Of a DNA stretch of 64,000 nucleotides, positions 45,475-64,000 are shown piece after piece. The notes beneath the pieces were generated by a model, which saw nothing but the letters and a program-made list of their open reading frames with translations, made no database searches and was not told the origin of the DNA. Position numbers and translations under genes: made by a program. The stretch comes from Batillaria attramentaria (Eukaryota > Mollusca > Gastropoda > Batillariidae), in contig JACVVK020000058.1 in NCBI GenBank assembly GCA_018292915.2, positions 1,049,001 through 1,113,000 of the forward strand, in the 5' to 3' direction. The first letter of the stretch is position 1. Each line of letters begins with the position of its first letter.

Positions 45475-45960
45475 GCGCGCATGTTGTTGATCTTGGACTA
45501 AACTGCCGATACACTTTACTGTCAGCATAATACTTTAACGACACACCATCTCTTATCAACGACAACGCAAGATAACGTGCCTGTAAGGACAGTCTATTCA
45601 GGACGGCCCCAGTCAATAAACCTTGACACGGATTGTAACAGGACCGGTTGAGGATCGTATCAATTTGCTCAACAGTGGTCGCTCTTGTATAATATTTTAT
45701 TGCAGCGCTTGCAAGCGACACAAGGAAAACCAATGGATCTCTAATCGGCTTCATTGTTAATATGAAAAACAAAACTGGGTCTGCTAAAGAGGCCAGGTTG
45801 TCATTCAAGTGTTTCCTGCTGGTTAATCGATTTTTTTTTAATTCCTGAGAAATCATGGAGTCTGAAGTCATGCAGCGCTGTACATAACTTGACACTAAAT
45901 TAGATATTGGCACTGGCTTTGTTTTGACTCGATTTATGTCGAGTAAGTTTGGTGTCATCC
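45475..45960 (-). pseudogene. Duplicated block upstream of the receptor genes, with a partial open frame
   Basis: A block of about 480 bp recurs upstream of gene B (52165-52650) and, more diverged, at 59285-59560. On the minus strand this copy keeps an open frame that includes LVFLVSLASAAIKYYTRATT and LTGAVLNRLSLQARYLA. The second copy matches for about 100 codons but is shifted upstream of that, and the third has stops. I do not recognise the sequence. It could be a degraded exon of some gene carried along in the duplications, or chance open frame in a duplicated non-coding block. Confidence 0.4.
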
Positions 45961-46009
45961 ACCAATGGCCTCACCCTCCCCCCCCCCAAAAAAAAATAAA
46001 TAAATAAAT

Positions 46010-46130
46010 AAATAAATAAAAATAAATAAATTAATTAAATAAGTAAATAATAAAATACAAATAAAATAAAATAATAAAATATAATAATAATAATAATTAA
46101 TAAATAAATAAATAAATTTAAACAAATTAT
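46010..46130. repeat. (AAAT)n/(AATA)n low-complexity tract
   Basis: A-rich tetranucleotide repeat; the corresponding tract downstream of gene A is at 52685-52795. Part of the gene B/gene A tandem duplication. Confidence 0.9.
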
Positions 46131-46356
46131 TAATTTATGTCTGCATGGATTTAAGTTTGGATTTCTGGGTGCGTTACACTTTGATGACACTTATGTTTGG
46201 TGCAGTGAGAGCCGTCAAGGAACCGTTGATCTTGCCTGATTCAATTCCGCATACAGGGCCAAAACCGAAAAAAAAAAAAACACGGGATATTCGTGCGCGG
46301 AACGAGATACGTTAATTTCATTCTACAGCACCAGTTGTGAAAAGCATTTAAAGGAA

Positions 46357-46360
<4 letters not shown>

Positions 46361-46402
<42 letters not shown>
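46361..46402. repeat. (CA)n microsatellite
   Basis: CA run just beyond the 3' end of gene B, matched by one at 53028-53070 beyond gene A. Confidence 0.93.
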
Positions 46403-46404
<2 letters not shown>

Positions 46405-46584
46405 CGCGCACACCATCTAATCACCACCAAAAATTCACCATGCATTACCACAGATCAGAACAAGAAAGAGCAGCATGCTTGAACTGAATAAGATGTTTTA
46501 TTCTCTTATAGAAATTAAAGCATACAGGAAGACAATATTATAGTATGCAGGAGGTGGAGTCTCGTTGGAGTAGCCTGAGATTTA

Positions 46585-49500
46585 TCAGTCACTTATACCA
46601 CGTAACTACACCAAAAATCGGTTAAATCACATTTATGGTCTCCCGGTCCATGGTCCGAAGTGCTAACCACTACACTACGGGGGCCGGTAGCATAGTGTGT
46701 TTAAAAAAAACAACAAAAAAAAAAAAACAACAACAACAACAACAACAAAAAAACCACCGAATTTCTTGTGGTTTGTTGTGGTCACGGTGGTTTGTTTAGA
46801 CTTTGTTGTTGGTTGTGGTGGGTTTTTTTTCTCGGGTTGTTGTTGTTGTTCTTCTTCTTCTTCTTCCTCTTCTTCTTCTTCTATTTGCTTTACTGTTCTG
46901 GTTATCCTCATACTTTCTCTGGCCGCGATCCAGATTACACAAGTGGCGGTTGTGCTTCAAAACTAACGGCATGGTTAGAAAAATCAGTTACCGCTCTTAA
47001 TTAGCAAGTACTCGACACTCGATCATTGCTAATTCGACACAATGAACTTTCTTGATCCTGGCCCTATTTCTGTATGGACTTCAGAGTCAGTTCTGTGTAG
47101 TTGTTGGACAGTTGACTGTTTACCTGAAGTCGCTCGTAGGCCCCGCTGGCGGTCGGGTCATCAACTAACCCGTCTCCTGGTTTCTGGTCATCTGTATCGG
47201 GACGTAACATGAACATTCAATGAAAATCAAATCAAACCAACTGTAACACTTTGATAAGATGAATTTGATTAGAAAATGGCGCTTGGCATTAATGTTTGGG
47301 GTTTCTTTTTTGTTTGTTTGTCCTTCTGTTGGTTGCACGGTTTGTTTGTTTGTTTGTTTGTTTGTTTTATGGACAACGTACTTGAGGTCTGGAAAAAAAA
47401 CTGAGATTTGCATTTAGCTACCTCTTAGAATTCACAACAAGTATTTTCTTCATGTAAACTGTAAAGTTTTATCATGGCAACTAGAGGACTCGTACATTCT
47501 GACATTAGTATGCACGAACGTTATAATCTTCCTCTTCATTTACCAGTATCTCCTTTGACCTCAGTAGTGATGCAAGCCGGTCTGGATGTGTTCATGCCTG
47601 TATTCTCGTACTCGGAACCTGTCACTGACAAACAACAACAACAATGACATGTTTCTACTTCAGTCAGACCTACCACATATATAGTAACCTTTTGCTTTCG
47701 CTATTGTCGCTTTTTTCTTTTCTTTTTTGGTATGATTCTGATCTGACCGCTTGGTTTGCGTCAATCGACAACACGAAAATAAATTTACAGAAAATCCCTC
47801 ACTTCCAGACAAATCACCACCACTTCCTATTTCCGGTAAGCTGAAAAGGAAAGAGAAGAAAGCAAGGGAGAGGGAAAGAAGGGGGGACAGGCAGACAGAC
47901 AGACAGGCAGACAGACAGACGGACACACAGACACAGACTCAGACTCAGATACAGACACAGACACAGACACAGACACACACAAAGACAGATTGCCTGAGAG
48001 GAAAGGTATGCCAATAAAGGCAACATACCATCCACAGTCTGGTCTCTCTTGCTTCCTCGTATGTCTTCATACAGCACCAGTCCTGTATAGTGGTCGGGTT
48101 CTTGCTGTCTTGGCTGTGGTCTGTCGTACAGGTCCCTTCCTACAGGAACAGTAAGTAAGCAAAGGACCAAAATAGTTTAAAAGCATGCGTTTGTGTAGAA
48201 TGATTCGTCAGCCCGAATGGGGGCCATTATTTGTACTGGCCTTTTCCTTGTTGCCTTATTTTTGATCTCACTCAAACGTGGTGGGAAAGGGCGTCAAACT
48301 TCCACACCAAACACCCACCCATCCCAATCCTCGTAGAGACATTTCTTGTGAAGTTATCAGGCGTGCGGTCGCAAACCCAACCCCCAAAAAGCACGCGTGG
48401 CGACCAATAGTCTTTACTCATTGCACAACTCGGCCTTTTCACGCCACTCAGAAAACCACTTTCCCGGCTTCACACTGTCTCTGCTGCACTTCTAACATTG
48501 AGATCAACATCCACACTGGTCAGAACACAGCCTGAAACATTTCCACCACCTTCTCCGTGCAATTATATCCTAGAGCCAGCCCCTGGGTTAGGCGCGTTAA
48601 AAATCTCCACTATTATTATTATTATTTTTCAGACCTCATTTATCATCTTTACATCTTGTTCATCAGATCATCAAATAGTTTTAGATGATTACCGTATTTT
48701 CTGTAAAGGAGAACGCCAGCAGCGACAGCAACAACCACAGCCGCAGCTACAACACCACCACCAACATAGGCGCGAATATAAGATTTTGACGATCGAGGGG
48801 TTTTATCTGAAACAGCACAGCAAAAACATTAGAGACTGAATTCGTTTGTCTGAGTTAAAATGTATTTTAGTTTTAGTATTAAGTTTTGTTCATGTTTAGT
48901 ATTACTAAGAATGCTAGGATTGGCATTGGTACAGCAACAGTAAATAGAAAAAAGAAAAAAAAAATTCTTTGCTATAAGTGATCGATGATTTAAAAAGACA
49001 GATCTGTTCGTCTGAGAACTTACCCACTACATTCAGGTGAATAACAGCCTCAACATGTAGAGAAGGGTCTGGCGGCCATTCCCCGGTGCACACACATTCA
49101 GTGCCGTCATCACTGACTCTCAGACGGTCGATGGTCACAGTGATGGAGGATGAAGACGAGTCAAATTCGCCTGTAACGTTGGTATTCTGTCGTAGACAGT
49201 AGAATGTGATGTTGGTGACTGGAGGATTCCCACCACTGACGGTACAGGTGAGGGAGACATTGTCATCTGCCGTCAGCACGTGATTAGTGGTGTATCCCGT
49301 GATAACCGGTCCGGAGGGAGGGTCTGGAAAATAAGGAAACATGTCGTATCTCACACAGTAAAGAAAATTTCTGACGAATATGTTACATCTCAAGGACGAG
49401 CAATTTGCGATAGTAAAACTTGCAATTCTTTCTGTGTCGATTGAAAATGGAATATTCTTTCTAGCCGTGTCTGTTGAAACATCCGGGCAAGCGATACAGT

Positions 49501-51243
49501 TAAAAGGAACATCTTACATTGTACTCGCATTGTGTAGTTGACAAAGCTAACGACACTTGTGTTCCATGTCTGTTTACAGTTGTACACCGCTCCATTCATA
49601 TCACGGATAACGTTGTGCACAGTCAGCTGGTGACTGGTGAATCCTGACCATTGTAAGACTGAAGGCGGACTGCCAGGATCAGTAGTGGTGCAGTCACAGG
49701 TCAGAGTGTCGCCTTCCATCACATACTGTGGACAGTTCGTTTGTGTCTTGGGTGTACGTGGTACGCCTGTGTAAGAAGGTAAATTCACGGTCACTGTGAC
49801 CAACAGGCAACGCTCTGTCACTATCAGTATAAATGCATAGTTCATGTGAGCAGATTTCAGACAGACGGACTGACTGATTACGTTCTTGTACAAACTTCAT
49901 CTTTACTGCGGCCTTCGCCATTTCCTTACTTATTGTAATGTTTATGTGAGCAGATTTCAGACAGACAGACTGACAGAATACGTTCTTGTACAAACTTCAT
50001 CTTTACTGCGGCCTTCGCCATTTCCTTACTTATTGTAATGTTTATGTGAGCAGATTTCAGACAGACAGACTGACAGAATACGTTCTTGTACAAACTTCAT
50101 CTTTACTGCGGCCTTCGCCATTTCCTTACTTATTGTAATGTTTATGTGAGCAGATTTCAGACAGACAGACTGACAGAATACGTTCTTGTACAAACTTCAT
50201 CTTTACTGCGGCCTTCGCCATTTCCTTACTTATTGTACTGTTTATGTGAGCAGATTTCAGACAGACAGACTGACAGAATACGTTCTTGTACAAACTTCAT
50301 TTTTACTGCGGCCTTCGCCATTTCCTTACTTATTGTAATGTTTCCGACCATGTGTCGTTCATCGTGTGCAGGCTGATAGTACAAGAAATATGTGTAGACG
50401 CCCTCGTCAGGTGGCAGTGACATTGTGAAGATGCAGTGGCCGCTTATGTTAACTCGGGCCTCGGGGTCATCCACTATGAAAGACGTTGACCAAAGGTTTG
50501 CTGAAGTATTCTGAGGATTAGACATAAATACTGACTGAGGGACGAGGAACTCAGGTGACTGAAATCACCAAACAGAAATAAATAATAATGTCAAGTGAAC
50601 ACAGTCTGAAATATAACTGAGCAGTATTTTCTCAGATAAAAAAAAAACCCTCATACCGGACTTGCCTGAGACCAACTGCACGCATAACGATCATCTGTTA
50701 TATAAACGACTTGTATCCTGCAGCTCCCTGACACTGTCCAGTTTCCAGCGTTCTCCGTCAATCCACAGTGGCTGATGGTTCCTTTTTCTTGGGAAAATAT
50801 GTTGTCTGAACAGTATGTTATCAGTGATACCGACAAAAACACAGCACAGACAGACAACACAGTAGATCTACATACAGATAGGTAAGTACGCAGTTAGGAA
50901 GGCGAACCGCCAGACAGACGGACAAAGTGGTGGAAGGGCGGGCGGACAGACAGGCAGACATGCAGGCAGGCAGACAGGCGACTGAACCGTTGAACAGACG
51001 GACACACATGCGGAAGGATGGACGGACAAGCAGGCACGCGGACAGAACGACAGATAGACACAGCCAGTTTACACGACTGCATAATAATCTTATCATTGAC
51101 ATCTCGACATTTTGCTGACCATGGCAGTTTCTATTGAATGACAATATGAAGTATACACCACGACAAATTAAAGTGTTCTCACCATCACACGCAACACAGG
51201 CGATGAACGGCAGAATAAACACCAGCTTTAACCAGTGTTGCAT
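46585..51243 (-). CDS. Ig-domain type I receptor, gene B (10 coding exons, ITIM-type tail)
   Basis: Coding exons in transcript order: 51243-51183, 50787-50666, 50510-50330, 49766-49518, 49323-49024, 48806-48693, 48139-48029, 47624-47544, 47191-47124 and 46605-46585; 1308 bp, 435 residues. Signal peptide, split first Ig-like fold, second Ig domain (LTCDC ... VYNCKQTW), third Ig domain (SLTCTVSGGNPP ... DGTECVC), then a transmembrane helix (GGGVVAAAVVVAVAAGVLL). The short tail has five tyrosine sites: DLYDRP, DHYTGL, VLYEDI, SEYENT and GAYERL. VLYEDI fits the ITIM consensus ([SIVL]xYxx[IVL]), which in vertebrate receptors recruits SH2-domain phosphatases. All internal introns after the first fold are phase 1, so Ig exons can be gained or lost without shifting the frame. 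The intron after exon 2 has a GC donor. A likely poly(A) signal (AATAAA) lies near 46502-46497. Ligand unknown. Confidence 0.82.
46635..46690 (-). repeat. SINE family 2, head fragment
   Basis: On the minus strand: GGCCCCCGTAGTGTAGTGG and GGACCATGGACCGGGAGACC-like sequence, truncated after about 55 bp. It lies in the last intron of gene B; the same place in gene A lacks it. Confidence 0.7.
47870..47985. repeat. (CAGA)n / (ACAGAC)n simple repeat
   Basis: GACAGGCAGACAGACAGACA followed by ACAGACTCAGA and ACAGAC repeats in a gene B tail intron; the equivalent array in gene A is at 55060-55160. Confidence 0.9.
49841..50340. repeat. 100-bp tandem repeat carrying copies of a 5' splice site
   Basis: Five units of exactly 100 bp begin at 49841, 49941, 50041, 50141 and 50241. 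Each unit ends, on the minus strand, with the last coding bases of exon 3 of gene B and its donor (ACATTACAATAA|GTAAGG). Only the unit at 50330 is joined to the rest of the exon. Genes A (both modules) and C have a single copy of this segment, so the expansion is specific to gene B. Confidence 0.92.
50895..51065. repeat. GGCAGACAG-type simple repeat in intron 1 of gene B
   Basis: CAGACAGGCAGACATGCAGG and related units, diverged from the array at 44410-44605 in gene C. Confidence 0.8.
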
Positions 51244-51584
51244 TTTGGCTGTACCGCTTTTCAGCGCATTGTGGTGTGTCGGCTGCAAACAAACTTCCCT
51301 TACTGCTCAATACGTCCGTTCATTGAAGTCTTTTGAAAGTTTCCTAATGGGAGTGTCAAATTGTTAACATGCAGACGACACTAACAAAAGCCATGGCATC
51401 GGTTTCGTAAGGCAGTTTCCTGGCAGCTTTCAAATAAGGATTGCTCCTGATTGTGGAAGGTGCTGTAACAATAAAATGTTTCTCACCTTGTGGCTAATTG
51501 CGACTACAGTGTTCAAGCTGAAGCTGATTATAAGGAAACCACTCACAAAGGCGATACGTGTTGTGGGTGGGTGGGTGTTTGGGG

Positions 51585-51737
51585 GTTTAACGTCCTTTTC
51601 CACCACATACGGGTGATATCAAAGACGGGGCATTGATCAAAAAGCCAGCACAAATATTTGGCCCCAGCCGGTATACGAACTCACGACCCGAGCATGAGAA
51701 GTCCAACGCTCTACCATTCGGCCACCCCGGCTCCCCG
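51585..51737 (-). repeat. tRNA-headed SINE, family 1
   Basis: Reverse copy with its head at the right end (GGGGAGCCGGGGTGGCCGAA). It lies about 340-500 bp upstream of the gene B start codon, similar in position to the copy upstream of gene C but not at the same site. Confidence 0.85.
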
Positions 51738-51845
51738 ATACGTGTTGTATTGTACAATAGTGACTACCGTTATACACATCAGTATGATGTGACAAGCGGT
51801 TAATGTTTTGGTTTTTAATGTTGAATTTTTGTTTCGTTGGTTTTG

Positions 51846-51880
<35 letters not shown>

Positions 51881-52164
51881 AATTTGTACACCAGAAATAT
51901 TCGAAGTACATTTTAGTATAGTACAGTCCTTCAGTACAGAGAGTACGTGTATATGAAGAATTTCACGTAACTGTGCTCTTAAGTACAAGTCGACGGCACA
52001 TTTTATAGACATTTTGTCGGTGTGTTTATGTGGCAATCATTAATTGCATTGCAGCGTTTGCATATTTGCATGTCCGTGTGTCCGTTTTCAAGATTTAAAC
52101 TTACATTGCTTTTCGCTTGTGTTCCCAGAATTTGAGGAGCACAGGAACACACACCACAAACCCG

Positions 52165-52650
52165 TGTGCATGTTGTTGATCTCGAACTAAACTGCCGATA
52201 CACGTTATTATCGGCATAATACTCTAACGAAACGCCATCTCTGATCAACAACAATGCAAGATAACGTGCCTGTAAGGACAGTCTGTTTAGGACGGCCCCA
52301 GTCAATAAACCTTGACACGGATTGTAACAGGACCGGTTGAGGATCGTATCAATTTGCTCAACTGTGGTCGCTCTTGTATAATATTTTATTGCAGCGCTTG
52401 CAAGCGAAACAAGGAAAACCAATGGATTTCTAATCAGCTTCGTGTTTAATAGGAAATACAAAACTGGGTCTGATAAAGAGGCCAGGTTGTCATTCTAGTG
52501 TTTCCTGCTGGTTAATTGAATTCTTTTGAATTCCTGAGAAATCATGGAGTCATGACGTCGTGCAGCGCTGTACATAACTTGACACGAAATTGGAAAGTGG
52601 TATTGGCTTTGTTTGGCTTTGGCTCGATTCCTGCCGAGTGAGTTTGGGGT
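52165..52650 (-). pseudogene. Second copy of the duplicated upstream block
   Basis: Aligns with 45475-45960, including the part that can encode LVFLVSLASAAIKYYTRATT, but indels break the frame 5' of that. It lies between genes A and B. Confidence 0.4.
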
Positions 52651-52694
52651 CATGCACTAATGGCCTCGCTCCCTACCCCCCCCCCCAAAAAAAA

Positions 52695-52726
<32 letters not shown>

Positions 52727-53024
52727 AAAAAGAATAAAAAATAAATAAATAAAATAATAATAATAAATAAATGAATAAAAATAGTAATAATAATTTGTGT
52801 CTGCATGGATTTAAGTTAGGATTTCTGGGAGTGTTGCACTTTGATGACACTCATGTTTGCTGCAGCGAGAGCCGTCAACAAACCGTTTATCTTGCCTGAT
52901 TGACTTTCGCATACAGGGCCAAAACCGAAAAAACAATCCAAAACCCGGGATATTCGTGCGCGGTACGAGATATGTTAATTTCATACTACAGCACCAGTCA
53001 TTTGTGAAAAGCATTTAAAGAAAA

Positions 53025-53073
<49 letters not shown>

Positions 53074-53241
53074 CCAATCACCACCAAAACATTCATCATG
53101 CATTACTACAGATCAGAACAAGAAAGAGCAGCATGCTTGAACTGAATAAGCTTTTTTTATTCTCTTAAATAAAAAGCATACAGGAAGGACAATATTATAG
53201 TATACAGGAGGTGAAGTCTTGTTGGAGTAGCCTGAGATTTA

Positions 53242-60894
<7,653 letters not shown>

Positions 60895-61008
60895 TTTTCC
60901 CGTAACTACTCATAACAAGGCAATACTGTCTTTTTAAAGTGTTCTTGTGAGGACGTCGTAATTGGTCGTTCGTTGCGTGAGCACCATGCAGTCGCAGAGT
61001 CAGTGTTC

Positions 61009-61418
61009 TTAAAGATCTAAGCTCCCAACAAAAAGCTTTCCGAAGTGTGGACAAATTTTACAGAGTCGACCTTGCAAGCACAGTCAACTCTGTCACAGTT
61101 GCAGAGTTTTCAGCGTCCCTGAAACCCCAATAAAAGCCAAGGGCATCCTCACTTCGCAGCTCAGTTTGCATTTTGACACTGAGCGAGAAAGATCGTGCAG
61201 CACTCAACATCCGCTAGACACTGTAGCGATTTGTCTCGCTCACTGACCAACAGCCAAATAATGTCACGGTAAACTCGTGCTCTGGTGTTATAAGGGTCCC
61301 CGAAGCGCTGAAAACTCTGCAACTGTGACAGAGTTGCCTGGATTATGCACAGCCGAAGGAGTCGCAGGTTTAAAAAACGCAATGTTTGCGGCTTTTTGCT
61401 GAGATTGCAGACCTTTAA
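61009..61418. mobile_element. TTAA-flanked MITE, copy b, next to the gene A start
   Basis: TTAA at 61009-61012 and 61415-61418 bound 400 bp closely matching 11463-11831, with the same imperfect inverted ends (AGATCTAAGCTCCCAACAAA inward from the left, AGGTCTGCAATCTCAGCAAA from the right on the other strand). It begins 115 bp upstream of the gene A start codon, so it occupies what should be its promoter region. Confidence 0.75.
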
Positions 61419-61480
61419 GCACTTTCCGGGTAGTTGAAACTAATCACAGTGTTTCAGAACCAATCACCAGACCATTGGCT

Positions 61481-61640
61481 AAGGGAGCCGGGGTGGTCGA
61501 ATGGTAGAGCATTGGACTTCTAATGCTCCGGTCGTGAGTTCGATCCCGGCTGGGGCCAAATATTTGTGATGGCTTTTTCATCGTTGCCCCGTCTTTGATA
61601 TCACCCTATGTGGTGGAAAAAAGACGTTAAACCCCCAAAC
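61481..61640 (+). repeat. tRNA-headed SINE, family 1
   Basis: Complete copy (head GGGAGCCGGGGTGGTCGAAT, B box GTGAGTTCGATCCCGGC, body to GTTAAACCCCC). Confidence 0.88.
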
Positions 61641-61644
61641 ACCC

Positions 61645-63551
61645 ACCCACCCACCATTGGCTAATTGCGGCTGGTGTGTATAAACTGCGATTAATTACAA
61701 TGGCATTGAAGACCCGCGTTGTGGATTAGACTACAAGGAAAAGGTGGTGGATTTTGTACCATGGATACGTGACTAGAGAGGATTAAGTTAAACTCTCTGT
61801 CTGTGCTGAGACCATTCCCAGGAGCATTCTGACCGATGGGTGGTTCCCTTCACTTGGCAGAATCCCGTTTTGCTAGTACCGAATTTAATGCTCACTTTAT
61901 GGTGTCGTGATTGAGGAAAAAAAAACCCTTGTGATCCCATAAATCAGATCTCCGCAAGTCAGCGTTTTTGGCGTGAGGGCACCAGATGGGGACCTTAGCA
62001 TGCAGAGAGTTAAAGCTGTTTTATCGTAGGTGTGGGGACCTTAGCATGGAGAGAGGTAAAGCTGTTTTGTTGGTGGCGTGACATGTGGTCGCTTGACGTT
62101 TCCATTGTGGTGTCTGCGTGCTGAACAAGGAAAACAGGCAACTCCCCTGCATTTGTGTTTCAGGAAAATAAAGGCACGAGACTGCCAACAATCATTAGCC
62201 TTTAGAGGCGTGCTATATATACTGCACGCTCTCTGCTTGAATCCCTCTCAGATATTAAAGACATCAGTAGCCTTCAAAAAAATCAAGTCAAGAATTAATG
62301 ATACATTAAACTGCCAACATACGCCACACATTAACTTGTTTTGCAAAAATGTAAAGCGTATTTATTTCAATGACAAAAAATAAACGTATAGAGTTAGGCA
62401 GAAAGGTGACACAGATACTGTACAGTTTATGTCTTTAAAATTACTTGATTTGTTTATACAGATACATCTGCAATAAATATGATCCATAGAAAAGAGTAAA
62501 CATAATGATAGTACTTTTACTGACAGTATGCTTCACATTTTTGCACTCCGCAAATAGTTAACAGAGAACTTGTCTAAAGAATCTTCCTTTTCTTTTAGAA
62601 CACCCAACGTTTTCTGTGTCCAGCAGGAGTAAAAAAGAGTGTTTGTGATGATAGATGAATATTTATCTGCGAGACAAAAAAATAAAAATCACAATTGTTG
62701 AAAAGGAAATCTCAGTATGCTTGTCATCACTCTTTTGGAATTAATCCAGTCAGTCACAATCTTGGCCCGTATTTAAAACTCGAGGTTAATTTAACCCACG
62801 GCTACGGGCCTAACCCAGACTACGACAAAAGAAACCCCAAAACAAAATTAAATTTAAAAAAAAAGGAAGCGAAGAAAGAAAGACAAAAATCCTTCTATAA
62901 CGGCATAGGAACCTTGCTGGAATGGACCTGCTTCTTGATTTAAAACACAAAACAACAGACAATTTAACCCTACAGCTATATTAGTTTGAGGTTAGACTCT
63001 AACCCGGGATTAACTCCCTAACCCCGACTTTTACATGCTGGCCCAGTGTGGATTTTTTTTTCAGGTTAACTCATTCTGCCTAAGCAGAATAGGCAAATGA
63101 AGGCGGCTCCGTGTCACCGCGGGTGCTCCAGGCAGCTCCCTCAGACATAATTATGATGGTAGCTTCAGTGGAGAAGGGTTAAGGCTAAACACATCTCTGA
63201 TGACAACGGCGACGGCGACGACGACGACGACGATGATGATGATTTGTTGTTTATGTTGTTGTGATGGTTGTGGTGGTGGTTGTGAAGGCGATCGACATTT
63301 ATGATGTAAAGTGTTTCAAAAGGCAATACAAAGAAATCGATGTCCTCTTGTACAAAATAATGTATCCGCTAGGATCTACGGTAACAAAACGTATTGAAAT
63401 GTACGGATCGAGTCCGGTGCCTGATATTCACTTTAAGAGCAAAGGACAAAAGCACAGTGTTGCAGTGCTATTTTCAGCTTTCAACATCGCCGCACAGTTA
63501 TGAATAAAGTGAATGTTCTTGTGGGAAGTACACGCAGACTCCGTCCTAAAA
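61645..63551. other. Spacer between receptor genes A and D, no gene recognised
   Basis: No repeat or gene is recognised in most of this interval. A short GTGG/GACG simple repeat lies at 63205-63285, and several poly-A stretches occur. Part of the right end may be 3' UTR of gene D (minus strand). Candidate AATAAA signals on the minus strand occur near 62350-62390. Confidence 0.5.
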
Positions 63552-63698
63552 TCAGTCTGAATCACACCCATGCTTCTCCACATGGGCAGCCCCACTGAGG
63601 ATGGACTCCGTATCAGTGACGTAGAATGGGAGCTGATTCATCTCAGAATTCAGAGTGTCGTCCTCGACCACCCCATCTTGTGCTGCCGGAACCACCTG
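63552..63698 (-). CDS. Last coding exon of Ig receptor gene D (gene continues beyond the window)
   Basis: On the minus strand, after an acceptor (TCTTTCCAGCAG), 147 bp encode 48 residues and a stop. They align along their whole length with the last exon of gene C (38969-38820): QQLP against NQLP, LTGAA against LSGAA, and an identical final Ser-Asp-stop. The rest of gene D would lie to the right of the window. Its match to C rather than A or B places D in the long-tail subclass. Confidence 0.75.
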   Translation of the reverse strand, partial: QVVPAAQDGVVEDDTLNSEMNQLPFYVTDTESILSGAAHVEKHGCDSD

Positions 63699-64000
63699 CT
63701 GCTGGAAAGAAATGACCTCTGTTTAGCGCAAGCATTACCAAACCATCACGTCATAAGTCGTGTTTTTTGAAGAAGGCACGTTTGAATGCCAAGATGTATC
63801 GTCTCCTTGCCTATTCATTCAAGTAACAGTCGGGAGCTCAAACTCAACCGTTAAATCGATTTGAATGTGAGGAAGACCACGCAGTGATCGTGTGTTTGAC
63901 ACAACAACCCCCAAACAACAACAGCAACAACAACATGAACAACAATGTACATCGTCGCTAGAAAAGTCAACAATTCTAGTCAAATATAATAGTTTCGTGA

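Noticed and set aside
45260..45958. 232-codon minus-strand frame as an intact gene
   Set aside because: Half of it crosses a CA/GA microsatellite, and the duplicate at 52 kb is frameshifted. I keep only the block as a possible pseudogene.

Overview
The window reads as animal nuclear DNA, most likely from a gastropod or other mollusc. Genes are split into small exons with GT-AG (sometimes GC-AG) introns. (CA)n/(TG)n tracts are very frequent. Several families of short tRNA-headed repeats are scattered throughout, alongside fragments of non-LTR retrotransposons. The species call is inference; the eukaryotic, repeat-rich, tandem-gene character is directly visible. Nearly all long open frames run through microsatellites and are not genes.

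Left half, plus strand (about 4.9-35.8 kb): two tandem paralogous genes of nine coding exons each, at 7674-21099 and 22273-33459. The last eight exons have identical lengths in both copies (297, 149, 135, 340, 211, 132, 139 and 37 bp), with matching splice phases and no frame breaks. Each encodes a secreted protein of about 560-570 residues: a signal peptide, a membrane-attack-complex/perforin (MACPF) region with an exact signature, and a dermatopontin-like C-terminal region with three D-R-x-[WYF]-x-F motifs. A TATA/CCAAT promoter with a non-coding first exon lies upstream of copy 1. An extra copy of the terminal exon plus 3' UTR lies at 35648-35785.

Right half, minus strand (38.8-64 kb): a tandem array of type I membrane receptors with immunoglobulin-like ectodomains. 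Gene A (60894 to 53242), gene B (51243 to 46585) and gene C (44788 to 38820) are complete. The last exon of a fourth gene, D, lies at 63698-63552, and the rest is beyond the window. A and B share a short tail with tyrosine motifs including a VLYEDI (ITIM-type) or ALYEDI site. C, and by its last exon D, have a different tail; in C it carries a tandem YxxV-rich repeat. Gene A has two ectodomain modules in a row. The second module of A, and gene C, lack the second Ig exon.

Between and inside these genes lie mobile and repeated sequences: a Tigger/pogo-like element with a matching empty site in the paralogue, a 2.65-kb terminal-inverted-repeat element filled with short minisatellite clusters, nested foldback elements, a TTAA-flanked MITE, a 1.7-kb polypyrimidine minisatellite, and two minisatellites that each grew out of a 5' splice site. 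A secreted pore-former-type protein and tyrosine-motif Ig receptors side by side suggest a rapidly evolving locus, perhaps of immunity or recognition. That functional reading is inference.
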